DNA from: Oscillospiraceae bacterium
Lineage (GTDB): Bacteria; Bacillota_A; Clostridia; Oscillospirales; Oscillospiraceae
NCBI GenBank assembly: GCA_017411665.1
Contig: JAFQPT010000391.1
Location: forward strand, 11,239-75,238
Reading direction: 5' to 3'
DNA: 64,000 nucleotides
The notes beneath the pieces were generated by a model that made no database searches, was not told the origin of the DNA, and saw only the letters and a program-made list of their open reading frames with translations. The position numbers and the translations under genes were made by a program. Shown one piece after another: positions 8,147 through 16,676 of the stretch (position 1 is its first letter; the number at the start of each line of letters is the position of its first letter).

Positions 8147-8825
8147 CCAAGTCAAGCGGTATTGCATGTATGCTATTTTGAATTTTTGCCGGGAATTTCT
8201 CTGCGCGCCGGATACAAAACCGGGGAAAAAACGATAACCCGGCAAAAAATGAATTCCCGGTCGGAAAATTATATATCAGAGAAGAGTGCCGGAAAACCGA
8301 AAACGGAAATCCTTTGAGCAATCGCAAAAATACGGCAGAAACAGCAAAATCAAAAATCATGAAAAATGGTCTTCAGATGCGGTTTAGGAGAGATTCACAC
8401 GCAGAATCAACCCGTGAATCACTGATTCCTGCTGTGAACTGCTGAAAAACCAGTGAACCGGAAGCAGTGATTTTCGCCGTCTTCGTAAATTTGCTCCAAA
8501 GTCTTTAATGTTTTTTACTTACACTAATACAATGGGCTGAAATTTTAAAAAGTGAAAAAACTGTGTTTTCATTTTAAAAAATGAAAAAACATGCTGTTTT
8601 CAAATCGAAAAACCTGTTTTCAAGTGGAAACAGAGACACTGATTTTTGCTGTGAACTGCCGGGAGTATTTATAGTACAGAGGATTTTACCGGTTCACACC
8701 TAAAAGATATAAAAAGATTTCCGACCGGAAAATCAGAATTTACCCGGACATCGTTTTTTCCATACGACGTTTTGAAAAGAACAGGAAAACAACACAGAAT
8801 AAAGAAAAATAAAATGAGCCTTTTA
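8147..8825. other. AT-rich intergenic region with direct repeats
   Basis: About 680 bases with no convincing gene. A 23-bp direct repeat (CACTGATT, two variable bases, TGCTGTGAACTGC) occurs at 8420-8442 and 8637-8659. Between the copies lies an AT-rich stretch with three spaced copies of a TGTTTTCA core (about 8563, 8594 and 8615) and an A-tract/T-tract inverted segment at 8572-8588. The arrangement recalls a replication or transfer origin of a small element, or the control region of the island genes. The part from 8790 holds the T-rich end of the ftr transcript. Confidence 0.4.
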
Positions 8826-8890
8826 CCCTACATCGTAGGGCTAAGGCTCGAAGAGCCGCACGCCCTAAAGGCGTCGCGGGGATATGGGCG
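8826..8890. repeat. GC-rich mosaic hairpin element A (3' of ftr)
   Basis: Three perfect hairpins in a row: CCCTAC-atc-GTAGGG (8826-8840), GGCTC-gaa-GAGCC (8845-8857) and ACGCC-ctaaa-GGCGT (8860-8874). They lie just after the ftr stop codon and are followed, on the minus strand, by a T-rich tract, so they can also serve as the ftr terminator. The core GGGCTAAGGC, hairpin, GCCGCAyGCCC and AGGC is shared with elements at 9854-10001 and 16196-16256. Confidence 0.65.
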
Positions 8891-8891
8891 T

Positions 8892-9788
8892 TCAGATGCA
8901 GTCCTTTAAGTTGAACTTGAACGGACCGAGGTTTCCGCCGTAGTTTCCTGCGGTGATCTTGACGACACCCGGAACTCTGCATGCTGCCTGGACACCGGCC
9001 TTCATTGCTGCCTTGACTGCCTCTTCGGAGACACCGTCAATGACAATCTCGTAAACTGCCTTGACGCCTTCCGGAATCTCAGTCTCGAGACCCTTCTCGA
9101 TAACTGCTTCACGGATGGATGGGCAGAACTTTTCGTTGGTGGAAGCTCCCATGAACTTGTAGTTTAAGGAACCAACCTTGGAACCAGAGGAGACAACTCC
9201 TCCCGGGAACGGAGTGATGACACCGTCAACTTCTGCAATTGCATCGACTGCTGCTTCTGCAGCGATTAATGCGGACATCTGGGAGTCACCGAGGATTAAG
9301 AAGTTACCGCCTGCAACACCCTTGATTGCGCCGATTTCTTCCTCAACAATGAAGTCGCCGCCCATGATTGGGATGGACCAGCACTGGATTCCGCCAACCT
9401 CGACCTTCTTCTCGAACTTGTCTCCGAAGAAGTGGAGCTTGATTGGGATGATTTCCTCTTCGCCTGCGTGTCCGTTGAAGACAGCGGTGGTTGGTGCGGT
9501 TAAAACACACTCAGAGACACGCTCTAAGACCTGCTCTTTGAGTGCCTTCTTTCCACAGCAGATGAGGATGGAGTAACCCGGGCGGTTGTCCGGAGTCTCG
9601 GATGCCGGGAGGAACTTTTCAATACCTGCTTCACACGGGCATCCGATGGTGGAGGTTGCAAATCCGGTTGCTTCGGTTGCTGCCTTGTATGCCCATTCCT
9701 TCGTTACTGCAGTGATAATTACACGGGCTGCCCAGACCGGGAAACCTTCTGCGTAAGTATCCTCGATAATTACACCGTTAAATTCCAT
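8892..9788 (-). CDS. ftr: Formylmethanofuran--tetrahydromethanopterin formyltransferase
   Basis: Ftr moves the formyl group from formylmethanofuran to tetrahydromethanopterin, the second step of CO2 reduction to methane, in the cytoplasm. The 298-residue product has the family's usual length (about 297). It begins MEFNGVIIEDTYAEGFPVWAARV, the expected N-terminus, and contains TSTIGCPCEAGIE, RPGYSILICCG and the glycine-rich GGVVSSGSKVGS, all typical. The start at 9788 follows a Shine-Dalgarno (AGGTGA) by about five bases; the open frame runs 39 codons further upstream through a GC-rich repeat and is not used. It is a single-gene unit: a repeat element lies on each side. Codon use is that of a highly expressed gene. 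Confidence 0.97.
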   Translation of the reverse strand: MEFNGVIIEDTYAEGFPVWAARVIITAVTKEWAYKAATEATGFATSTIGCPCEAGIEKFLPASETPDNRPGYSILICCGKKALKEQVLERVSECVLTAPTTAVFNGHAGEEEIIPIKLHFFGDKFEKKVEVGGIQCWSIPIMGGDFIVEEEIGAIKGVAGGNFLILGDSQMSALIAAEAAVDAIAEVDGVITPFPGGVVSSGSKVGSLNYKFMGASTNEKFCPSIREAVIEKGLETEIPEGVKAVYEIVIDGVSEEAVKAAMKAGVQAACRVPGVVKITAGNYGGNLGPFKFNLKDCI

Positions 9789-9853
9789 AAGTTCACCTAT
9801 GTAGTGATACCATATGTTTGTAGCGAGAACTAAATAGTACTTTCCTTTCGCCG

Positions 9854-10001
9854 TATGCCCGTGACGGGCGCGAGCCGAAGGCTCAAGCCGGGAGCAAGTC
9901 AGCATGACTTGCGAGCCTGAGGGGCATGCGGAGACTTCGTCTCCTCCGCAAACCTCAAGAGGTTTGCTTATGGCTTGAGCCTTCGGCTCGCGCCCTTAGC
10001 C
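9854..10001. repeat. GC-rich mosaic hairpin element B (cruciform-capable)
   Basis: This element fills most of the 346-base gap between ftr and the membrane protein gene. A 24-bp arm at 9866-9889 is repeated as its exact reverse complement at 9972-9995. Inside and within the arms are tight perfect hairpins: GCCCG-tga-CGGGC (9857-9869), GAGCC-gaa-GGCTC (9872-9884), an 8-bp stem with loop gca (9894-9912), GGAGAC-ttc-GTCTCC (9930-9944), an 8-bp stem with loop caag (9948-9967) and GAGCC-ttc-GGCTC (9977-9989). Read on the minus strand it shares GGCTAAGG, CCGCATGCCCC and AGGCTC with elements A and C, with extra hairpins inserted. No protein is encoded. Confidence 0.72.
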
Positions 10002-10134
10002 TCTGGGTGTTGGGTATTCGAGATTATGAAAAAAGCGCAGAGGGCATAAATGCCCGAAATTTAAGAATATCCAGAGACTTTGTTTCTATCACAAACCTCA
10101 GGATAAAAAAAAACAGGAAAAGAATGTCGAGACA

Positions 10135-10878
10135 TTACTTCCCTGCGTGTTCCTTGATTTTCTGCCAGGCTTCGTCATGATGCCGGGCAACAGAGTCCGG
10201 GAATGCCTTTGCCAGGCGCTGAATCTGCCGTTTTGACCGGGAAAAAGCCGCAAAAACATCCTCACGGAAATCCTCCGCATTGTCTTTGAACTCCTCTGCC
10301 GCATGTTCAAGACGGTGCTGAACATGTGCAAGATGCGACTTGAGATGCAGAAGCGAGGAAAGCGTCACTGCCAGATCGGCGGCAAACAAGACCAGGAAAA
10401 CCAGTGATAACGGATTTGCAATATCTGCCGGGATGGAAACGGTAACGCGGGACACCAGCGGCTGGACGATATAGATAATCACCACCGACATCAGCCCGAA
10501 GAACAGCGCACTCTTCAGACAAATGCGGCCCTGAAAATTGAACTTCTGCTTCGAATAATCCCACCAGCGGATATGGAATGCACTTTCGAGAATCACGGCA
10601 GTCACATATTCCAGGAGCGTACAAATCACCAGACCGCCGAAAAAGACCAGCGGAATATCAACATAGGGAAGATGTGTCAAAATTTCGGAACTGCGGAAAA
10701 AAGACATCGCCAGCATCACAAAAACCGCACCGAACCCGTAAACCGGAATTACCGGGCCGTTTAAAAAACCGCGGTTAATGAAATGGCCTGCGCGAATCGA
10801 GCAGAACGTTGTCTCCCACACCCAGCCGAGAAAGCTGTATATTGCAAACCAGATGAAGAGCGTAACAATATTTATCAT
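10135..10878 (-). CDS. CmpB-type (DUF1113) membrane protein, putative ABC permease
   Basis: A 247-residue integral membrane protein of the ABC_trans_CmpB/DUF1113 type. The family signature is at the N-terminus: FIWFAIYSFLGWVWET, then FINRGFLNGPVIPVYG and LLEYVTAVILE, with WWDYSKQKFNFQGRICL in the middle. About six hydrophobic segments lie between residues 5 and 185; the last 60 residues are charged and amphipathic (AAEEFKDNAEDFREDVF), likely cytoplasmic. The family is often annotated as a putative ABC permease, but no ATPase gene is nearby and its substrate is unknown. It stands alone between the EF-2 operon and the repeat upstream of ftr. Confidence 0.85.
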   Translation of the reverse strand: MINIVTLFIWFAIYSFLGWVWETTFCSIRAGHFINRGFLNGPVIPVYGFGAVFVMLAMSFFRSSEILTHLPYVDIPLVFFGGLVICTLLEYVTAVILESAFHIRWWDYSKQKFNFQGRICLKSALFFGLMSVVIIYIVQPLVSRVTVSIPADIANPLSLVFLVLFAADLAVTLSSLLHLKSHLAHVQHRLEHAAEEFKDNAEDFREDVFAAFSRSKRQIQRLAKAFPDSVARHHDEAWQKIKEHAGK

Positions 10879-10949
10879 TCACCGCTTTGTTTGCTGTATA
10901 AAGTATAATAGCTGAAGATTGCGGCAGAAAAGAAGTACAAAACAGAAAA

Positions 10950-11006
10950 CCCGAGAGGGTGGGTTTTGGGATTTCTCCCAACCCGAAAACCTGTCCAAAG
11001 GACAGG
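10950..11006 (-). terminator. Tandem hairpins after fusA
   Basis: Just after the EF-2 stop, read on the minus strand, CCTGTCC-ttt-GGACAGG (10990-11006) is a perfect stem with a three-base loop. A second inverted repeat follows (GGGTTGGGA and TCCCAAAACCC, 10959-10984). They end the rpsL-rpsG-fusA transcript or protect its 3' end. Confidence 0.5.
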
Positions 11007-11024
11007 AACGGGTGTGTGAAAGAC

Positions 11025-13223
11025 TTACTCGAGGTAGTCCTTCGGGGTTGGAATCTCTTCCTTGAGGCCCTTTCTCTTACGGATACCCTTAACGATTTCC
11101 GGAAGCATACCCTGCGGGACCATTGCGAATCCTGCAAAGGACTGGGACCACATTGCACGACCCTCAGTTGCAGAGCGGAGGTCGCCTGCGAAACCAAAGA
11201 GCTCTGCGACCGGTGCCTGACCGTTGACAACGATCTGGTCACCCTCAACATCAGTGGTGGAGAGCATACCGCGTCTTCCCTGAATCTGGGAAATTGCTGC
11301 ACCCATCTGATCCTGCGGAACAGTGATCTGGATGTTCTGCATCGGCTCTAAGAGAGTGTCGCCTGCCATAAGAAGAGCTGCCTTCATACCGCCGCGAACT
11401 GCCGGAATGACCTGTCCCGGACCACGGTGGATTGCATCTTCGTGGAGCTTGACATCGTGGAGCTTGATTAAGACATTCTGAACCTGCTCATCTGCAAGCG
11501 GTCCGCCGTCGAGTGCCTCGTGGATACCATCGATGATAAGTTCCATGGTTTCGTTGAGGTACTGAATACCCTTGGTACAGTCGACGAACATGTTGGATCC
11601 GTAGATGTCCTTGACAGACTTTGCCTCTTCCTTGTCCATACCAAGTGCAACGAGTGCGTCACGGCGTGCGATGTTGTCCATGTTCATGGTAACTTCGTTT
11701 GCCTGGATTGCATCGAGGATGTTCTGCGGCATCGGCTCAACAGAGAGGAAGAATCTGTTGTGTCTGTTCGGGGACTTTCCTTCTACAGTGCCGTTGAGTG
11801 CCTGTGCGACGGTCTCACGGTAAACAACGATTGGCGGAGAGGTAATGATGTCGACACCTTTGTCTCTCTTGATACGTCCGGTAACGACTTCAAGGTGAAG
11901 TTCACCCATACCTGCAATGAGGTGTTCTCCGGTCTCTTCGTTGATGTTGACACGGATTGTCGGGTCTTCCTTACCAACCTGGTGGAGAACTTCGATGAGT
12001 TTCGGCAGGTCTTTGGTGTTCTTTGCTTCGACTGCGACGGTCATAACCGGCTCAGAGTAGTGCTGGAGAGACTCGAACGGAGTCATTTCCTTTAAGGAAG
12101 TGACGGTAGAACCGACGATTGCGTCACCGAGACCAGTAACTGCTGCGATGTTACCTGCAACAATCTTGTCGACATCGACACGGGTTGGACCCATGAAGAT
12201 ACCAACCTGCTGGAGTCTGTTCGGCTTGCCTGCAGTTCCGGAAACGTAGAGTTCCTGACCGCGGGTAAGAGTTCCGGAGAACAGTCTTCCGGTTGCGACT
12301 TCTCCTGCGTGCTTGTCGAAGGAGATATCAGTAATCATGAGTGCGACAGGTCCGTTCGGGTCGCATGCGTACATTGCCTTACCGACAGTGGACTCGACAT
12401 CGCCGTGCCAGATGATGTGGCATCTGTTACCCTGTGCCTGGAGCGGGTTCGGGAGGAACTCGACGACCATGTCAAGGAGAACTGCGTGAAGCGGGGATGC
12501 CTTTGCGAGGTACTTTGCGTCGCCTTCATTGCACTTGTCAATGATAGTCTGGAGGGTGACACCGGACTTCTTCATGTATGGAATCGAGATTGCCCAGTTG
12601 TAGAGTGCGGAACCGAATGCGACGTTTCCTTTGCCTGCATCAAGCTTCCATCCGCCGTTGTTGTAGAGCTCCTCGTTCATTCCCTTGATGAGCTTGTTAA
12701 CCTTGTCAATGACCTTTCCTAAGCGGATCATCATATCCTGCGGGGTAACTTTCAGCTCGTTGATAAGTCTGTCAACCTTGTTGATGAACAGTACCGGGTG
12801 GACACCTTCTTTGAGTGCCTGACGGAGAACGGTTTCAGTCTGCGGCATCGGGCCTTCGACTGCATCGACGACGACAACTGCACCGTCGACTGCTCTCATT
12901 GCACGAGTAACATCTCCACCAAAGTCAACGTGACCCGGGGTATCAATCATGTTAATGAGGTATTCCTGACCGTTGACTTCGTGAACCATTGAAACGTTGG
13001 AAGAGTCAATAGTAATTCCACGTGCCTGTTCTTCCTCGTCAGAGTCAGTCCAGCATGCCTTTCCTGCAAGTTCCTCGGAGAGCATTCCTGCTCCGGAGAG
13101 AAGGTTGTCAGAAAGGGTAGTCTTTCCGTGGTCAATGTGTGCTACGATACCGATGTTGCGAATGTGCTTGGTGTCGTTCATCAGCACATTAATACGCTCG
13201 ACCATTTTCTTTCCGCGTGACAT
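11025..13223 (-). CDS. fusA: Translation elongation factor aEF-2
   Basis: The GTPase that moves tRNA and mRNA through the ribosome. The 732-residue length is normal for archaeal EF-2. The G1 motif [10 protein letters not shown] lies at 29-38, G2/G3 are ARGITID and [11 protein letters not shown], and G4 is FINKVDRLI. His599 in the sequence [11 protein letters not shown] is the diphthamide site. The C-terminus [15 protein letters not shown] and [10 protein letters not shown] is typical. The gene follows rpsG by 36 bases in an S12-S7-EF2 operon. [14 protein letters not shown] is the standard archaeal start, preceded by AGGTGAAAG as ribosome binding site. Confidence 0.98.
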   Translation of the reverse strand: MSRGKKMVERINVLMNDTKHIRNIGIVAHIDHGKTTLSDNLLSGAGMLSEELAGKACWTDSDEEEQARGITIDSSNVSMVHEVNGQEYLINMIDTPGHVDFGGDVTRAMRAVDGAVVVVDAVEGPMPQTETVLRQALKEGVHPVLFINKVDRLINELKVTPQDMMIRLGKVIDKVNKLIKGMNEELYNNGGWKLDAGKGNVAFGSALYNWAISIPYMKKSGVTLQTIIDKCNEGDAKYLAKASPLHAVLLDMVVEFLPNPLQAQGNRCHIIWHGDVESTVGKAMYACDPNGPVALMITDISFDKHAGEVATGRLFSGTLTRGQELYVSGTAGKPNRLQQVGIFMGPTRVDVDKIVAGNIAAVTGLGDAIVGSTVTSLKEMTPFESLQHYSEPVMTVAVEAKNTKDLPKLIEVLHQVGKEDPTIRVNINEETGEHLIAGMGELHLEVVTGRIKRDKGVDIITSPPIVVYRETVAQALNGTVEGKSPNRHNRFFLSVEPMPQNILDAIQANEVTMNMDNIARRDALVALGMDKEEAKSVKDIYGSNMFVDCTKGIQYLNETMELIIDGIHEALDGGPLADEQVQNVLIKLHDVKLHEDAIHRGPGQVIPAVRGGMKAALLMAGDTLLEPMQNIQITVPQDQMGAAISQIQGRRGMLSTTDVEGDQIVVNGQAPVAELFGFAGDLRSATEGRAMWSQSFAGFAMVPQGMLPEIVKGIRKRKGLKEEIPTPKDYLE

Positions 13224-13259
13224 TTTCTTTCACCTGAAAAATAAATTGTATGGGGGTGA

Positions 13260-13844
13260 TTAGCGTGCAGACTTAGCCATACGCTCGACTTCGTCTTTCT
13301 TTCCGACAGAGAAGCACTTAGTGTCTCCCTTGGATGCCATGATTAACTCATTTGCAAGGACAAGGTATGCCGGCTTCTTTGTTTTGTGGGATCCCTTCCA
13401 GGTTGCAAGGGCAATGTATCTGAGTGCAGTGTTAACTCTGCGGATTGGTGCAGAGTCGACGGACTTCGGGACATTGATACCACCGTACTTTAAACGGACA
13501 ATTTCCTCACGCGGTGCTGCGTTGGAGATTGCGTCAACTAAGACCTGAAGCGGGTTCTGCTTGGTCTTCTTGTTGATCTCGTCGAATGCATCCATGACCA
13601 TCTTGGTACAGTGCATCTTCTTTCCGGTGTTGGTTTCGGTCTGCATTAAGCGGTTGATAAGTCTCTCGACGATTGCCATCTGGGACTTGGTGAACTGCTG
13701 CTGGGTAAGTCTTCCACAGGAGCTTGGGATTTCAGTGGAGCTTACGGTGATGTAGCGGATGAGACCCTGGTCTTTTACAACGACTTCGGAAGTATCCCAC
13801 TTGCCGAAGAGGAGAATCTTGGAGGTTGCGTTTTCTTCAGTCAT
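13260..13844 (-). CDS. rpsG: 30S ribosomal protein uS7
   Basis: Small-subunit protein that starts assembly of the 30S head and contacts tRNA in the E site. The 194-residue length fits archaeal S7. Typical stretches include KILLFGKWDTSEV at the N-terminus, VERLINRLMQTETNTGKK, and the core PREEIVRLKYGGINVPKSVD with the C-terminal NELIMASKGDTKCFSVGKKDE. It sits five bases after rpsL and before fusA, the conserved str operon order. Confidence 0.98.
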   Translation of the reverse strand: MTEENATSKILLFGKWDTSEVVVKDQGLIRYITVSSTEIPSSCGRLTQQQFTKSQMAIVERLINRLMQTETNTGKKMHCTKMVMDAFDEINKKTKQNPLQVLVDAISNAAPREEIVRLKYGGINVPKSVDSAPIRRVNTALRYIALATWKGSHKTKKPAYLVLANELIMASKGDTKCFSVGKKDEVERMAKSAR

Positions 13845-13849
13845 GATAT

Positions 13850-14278
13850 TTACCTTCTTGCCTTCTCCTGACGTCCGAGAACAAGTTCGTGTAAGGTGAC
13901 ACCGTTAACTGCGATGACAACGAAACGAACTCCCGGGATATCTCCCATGGAACGTCCTGCACGACCGCCGATACCGCAGATGGTAACTTCGTCGTGTTCA
14001 TCAATGAAGTTGATTGCACCGTCACCGACTGCGAATGCAGTAACCTGGCGACCGTTCTTGATAAGCTGAACTCTGACGCACTTTCTGATTGCGGAGTTCG
14101 GCTGCTTTGCTTCAACACCGACCTTTTCAAGGACGATTGCACGTCCGAGCGGTGCACCCTCTAACGGGTCTGCTTTCAGTTTCAGTTTAAGAGCCCTGCG
14201 GGAGTAAACTGAGTCGCTCCACCGGAATTTCTTGGCGTTGCGAACTAATTGTCTTGCTGCGAATTTTCCCTGTCCCAT
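13850..14278 (-). CDS. rpsL: 30S ribosomal protein uS12
   Basis: Decoding-centre protein of the 30S subunit. The 142 residues match archaeal S12; [20 protein letters not shown] is the conserved core that contacts the A site, and [15 protein letters not shown] ends the fold. The start follows AGAGGAAC, a ribosome binding site seven bases upstream. It is the first gene of the S12-S7-EF2 unit; the usual archaeal upstream genes (RNA polymerase subunits, L30e, NusA) are not present here. Confidence 0.98.
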   Translation of the reverse strand: MGQGKFAARQLVRNAKKFRWSDSVYSRRALKLKLKADPLEGAPLGRAIVLEKVGVEAKQPNSAIRKCVRVQLIKNGRQVTAFAVGDGAINFIDEHDEVTICGIGGRAGRSMGDIPGVRFVVIAVNGVTLHELVLGRQEKARR

Positions 14279-14582
14279 TAAAGTTCCTCTTTATACAAGT
14301 TGGATTAATGTGAATTGGTATTGTGACTGCCAGAGGAGATCTCACTCTGACATGTTCCTATACTTATGAGTTAGATGAGGTTATAATAGTGACGGAGGGC
14401 AAAATACGGGCAAATCAGGCCGCAAAGCCGCTGTTTTTGCGCAAAACAAAACATCAAAACAATCGTGTTTAAATATTAGAAACTGAGATCTTTGCAAAAA
14501 GTCAGAAAAACAATTGTTCGATTACGAACAATGTACATTCTTCCGGCAGAAAATTCATGCGCGCCAAAAGCGCAGGAAAAAA
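14279..14582. promoter_or_regulatory. rpsL promoter region and fbp-operon terminator
   Basis: This gap has no gene. On the minus strand an archaeal TATA-like box (TATTATAA, 14381-14388) lies about 100 bases before rpsL and probably drives the str operon, giving a leader of about 75 bases. Further on, ATTGTTCG-taat-CGAACAAT (14513-14532, minus strand) followed by a T-rich tract is a terminator for the fbp operon that comes from the right. Confidence 0.45.
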
Positions 14583-15242
14583 TTACTGCTGAGATGCCCG
14601 AAGACGCGGAGCATCAAACAGTGGAGTGTCGAAGAGGTCAAGAGGACCGGTGAGTATTCCGTTGCCAAGCGAGAAACCAAGGGCAACAACCGGAGTGACT
14701 TTTGTTCTGACAATTGCGGAATCGCAAAGGCTGACGGGAGAGATTCCGCGGGCACTGACACTTTCGTCTGCGAAGGTTTCCAGAAGTTCTGCAGTAGTAC
14801 AGAATTCACCTTCCGTTCTGCAAAGCATCAGTGATGCGGCAGACGATGCCTGATTTTCTCCTGCCGGAAGCAGACCATTCCAGACATCTGCATCAGCAGA
14901 ACCTGCAAGGAAGAGAACAAACGCTTCCGCTTCCCGCTCGGCAAAGGTAAGCAAGAGAGAGGATGCCTGAGACGGGTTGCTGAAGAGCTTGCGGGATTTT
15001 GCAATCTCTTCGCCGACAGCATATGCACTCTCCACAACTGCAAGAGCTTCTGCGGTGCGGTCTGCATCGGAGATGATTAAGGAGACTACGCGGTCTCCGA
15101 TATGCGTGACAACGAAGTCATGCAGGACGCTTCCCTTCGCGTTCCGGAAAACCTTGTCTACTGCCTGTAAGATATCCGGAAATACACGTGTGCATCCTGC
15201 AATACCGCCGAGGGGTTTTGCGTAAACCGTGACTGTGTACAT
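14583..15242 (-). CDS. Degenerate class V FBPase-like protein
   Basis: A 219-residue protein that I read as a shrunken relative of the archaeal FBP aldolase/phosphatase (class V FBPase, usually 360-400 residues). Matching stretches occur in order: VTVYAKPLGGIAGCTRVFPD with the family N-terminus; FVVTHIGDRVVSLIISD with the strand carrying the GDD metal site; FVLFLAGSADADVWNGLLP with the lysine-bearing ADKTEPGA region; and VVALGFSLGNGILTGPLDLFD, which is very close to the family's GxxxNGxLTGPxDLFD end. The metal and catalytic residues are mostly missing (GDD has become GDR, the first-strand Asp and the DKTEP lysine are lost), so it is probably not an enzyme. Its ATG overlaps the stop of the class I FBPase gene (TAATG), which implies coupled translation. 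A regulatory or structural role with FBPase is inference. Confidence 0.6.
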   Translation of the reverse strand: MYTVTVYAKPLGGIAGCTRVFPDILQAVDKVFRNAKGSVLHDFVVTHIGDRVVSLIISDADRTAEALAVVESAYAVGEEIAKSRKLFSNPSQASSLLLTFAEREAEAFVLFLAGSADADVWNGLLPAGENQASSAASLMLCRTEGEFCTTAELLETFADESVSARGISPVSLCDSAIVRTKVTPVVALGFSLGNGILTGPLDLFDTPLFDAPRLRASQQ

Positions 15243-16126
15243 TACTCGATTGCTTCAATCTTGGCAATCATGCCGTGGCTTCCGACATAGACGATGGTTC
15301 TCTGGTGGACATCCTCCGGTACGATGTCAAGTGTGGTCTTGGTTCCGTTGGAGACTGCACCTCCGGCCTGGACTGCGAGGTAGCCAATCGGGTTGACCTC
15401 GAAGACTAAGCGGAGTTTGCCGTTCGGCTGTTTTTCGCTTGGCGGATAGGCATAAACACCGCCGTACTGGAGAATCTGGTGGAAGTCTGCAACGAATGAT
15501 CCGGAGTAGCGGTTCTTTGCTCCCTCGTTTTCGATGCGGTTGACGAACTTGGCGTGTTTGCCGAGCCATTCAGTTCTGACGCCGCCGCTTCCGTAGAGGT
15601 TTCCTTCCGGAATCTTGACGTTGTTTTTCAGCATCTGATAAACGCCGTCTTTGTCCTGTGCGAAGATGGCAACTCCTTTTCCAACAGAGACGGTAAGGGT
15701 AGTCATCGGACCATAGAGTACATAGAATGCAGCCTTGAGGTCCTTTCCTGCCTTCATGCAGCTTCCCTCGTAGATTCCGACAATGGTTCCCACGCAGAGG
15801 TTGACTTTGATTAAGGAAGAACCATCCAGCGGGTCCATGACAACGGAGTATTTTGCAGATTCATTGAGTTTTACAATGTCATCGCGTTCCTCGGATGCGA
15901 CTTCACGGACAAGCCCGCTCTCGGCAAGGACATTAGTAATGTGGTTGTCGGACCAGGTATCCATCTCCGCCTGGGTTTCCCCGGAGGAGTTGGTGGATTC
16001 TGCATAGTTCTGGTTAGAGATAAATGCATCGCGGATTGGAGCGGCCTGTGCGCCAATCAGAGAGATGATGGCAGAAAGGTCTTCATCGACACCGCAGTTT
16101 TTGAGATATTCAGGCAGTGTGGTCAT
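15242..16126 (-). CDS. fbp: Fructose-1,6-bisphosphatase class I
   Basis: Dephosphorylates fructose 1,6-bisphosphate in gluconeogenesis. The 294-residue protein has the class I metal and substrate motifs: VASEERDD (metal-binding glutamates near 79-80) and MDPLDGSSLI at 97-106, then RYSGSFVADFHQIL and the substrate loop GVYAYPPSEKQPNGKLRLVFE. Most methanogens use the class V aldolase/phosphatase instead, so a class I enzyme followed by a class V-like relic is unusual. The stop overlaps the next gene's start. The gene starts 131 bases from the tRNA-Leu end, with a GC-rich repeat in between. Confidence 0.95.
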   Translation of the reverse strand: MTTLPEYLKNCGVDEDLSAIISLIGAQAAPIRDAFISNQNYAESTNSSGETQAEMDTWSDNHITNVLAESGLVREVASEERDDIVKLNESAKYSVVMDPLDGSSLIKVNLCVGTIVGIYEGSCMKAGKDLKAAFYVLYGPMTTLTVSVGKGVAIFAQDKDGVYQMLKNNVKIPEGNLYGSGGVRTEWLGKHAKFVNRIENEGAKNRYSGSFVADFHQILQYGGVYAYPPSEKQPNGKLRLVFEVNPIGYLAVQAGGAVSNGTKTTLDIVPEDVHQRTIVYVGSHGMIAKIEAIE

Positions 16127-16195
16127 ACTAGGTATACTATACGCGTTTCTGACTAATAATCATCAAGGTTGAAAACAAGATAAGAAAATGACCGT

Positions 16196-16256
16196 GGGGC
16201 TAAGGCAACAAAGTTGCCGCATGCCCCTTAGGCTCCCGGGGCGGATACGGGCGAAG
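16196..16256. repeat. GC-rich mosaic hairpin element C (3' of tRNA-Leu)
   Basis: GGGGC pairs with GCCCC around an inner perfect hairpin GGCAAC-aaa-GTTGCC (16204-16218); CTAAGG (16200-16205) can pair instead with CCTTAG (16226-16231). The run GGGGCTAAGG, CCGCATGCCCC, AGGCTCC and GATACGGGCG is shared in order with elements A (8826-8890) and B (9854-10001). It directly follows the 3' end of the tRNA gene on the minus strand. Confidence 0.65.
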
Positions 16257-16257
16257 T

Positions 16258-16339
16258 GCGAGGGAAGGGATTCGAACCCTTGAACTCCTAGAGACTGCGC
16301 CCTAAACGCAGCGCCGTTGACCGACTTGGCAACCCTCGC
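16258..16339 (-). tRNA. tRNA-Leu (TAG anticodon)
   Basis: An 82-base type II tRNA on the minus strand. The acceptor stem pairs GCGAGGG with CCCTCGC, the anticodon stem CTGCG/CGCAG encloses the loop TTTAGGG with anticodon TAG, a long variable arm follows, and the T arm contains GGTTCGAATCC. The 3' CCA is not encoded. A TATA-like TTTTATAG at about 16382-16389 lies upstream and could be its promoter. There is no intron. Confidence 0.95.
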
Positions 16340-16522
16340 CTAATTGTCTTATTATATAGGAGAGAAAACACTAAATACTCTTCTATAAAATCCACGAAAA
16401 AATAATTCACAATACAATCTATTGTTCAAAAAAAACTCATGCTGCAACTCCCTCATGGAATCATGGGAAGAGGGACGGCAGGCAAACTCTATCTTCTCTT
16501 AGGGAGAATAGAATAATAACAT

Positions 16523-16675
16523 ATGGTCGTAGAACACACCTGCGGATTCAAACGCGACATTTACTGCCGTGAGTGCGGCACTGAACTCATCCAAAACCCG
16601 CGCGGAGAACTCCTCTGCCCGAAATGCGGAAGAAGACCGGCAATCCTCTGTCCCCACTGCGGAAAACTCTGGTAA
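16523..16675 (+). CDS. Small double zinc-ribbon protein (50 residues)
   Basis: A 50-residue protein with four CxxC-type motifs: an early Cys (HTCGF), YCRECG, LCPKCG and LCPHCGKLW. These would form one or two zinc ribbons. The ATG follows GGGAGAATAG by 12 bases and the stop TAA comes two bases before the stop of the convergent DUF1922 gene. Proteins this small with tandem zinc knuckles often bind RNA or partner proteins; the role here is unknown. The convergent neighbour is also a zinc-ribbon protein. Confidence 0.72.
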   Translation: MVVEHTCGFKRDIYCRECGTELIQNPRGELLCPKCGRRPAILCPHCGKLW

Positions 16676-16676
16676 C

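Noticed and set aside
11520..12722. Long plus-strand frames antisense to EF-2
   Set aside because: Typical shadow frames of a highly expressed gene with strong codon bias.
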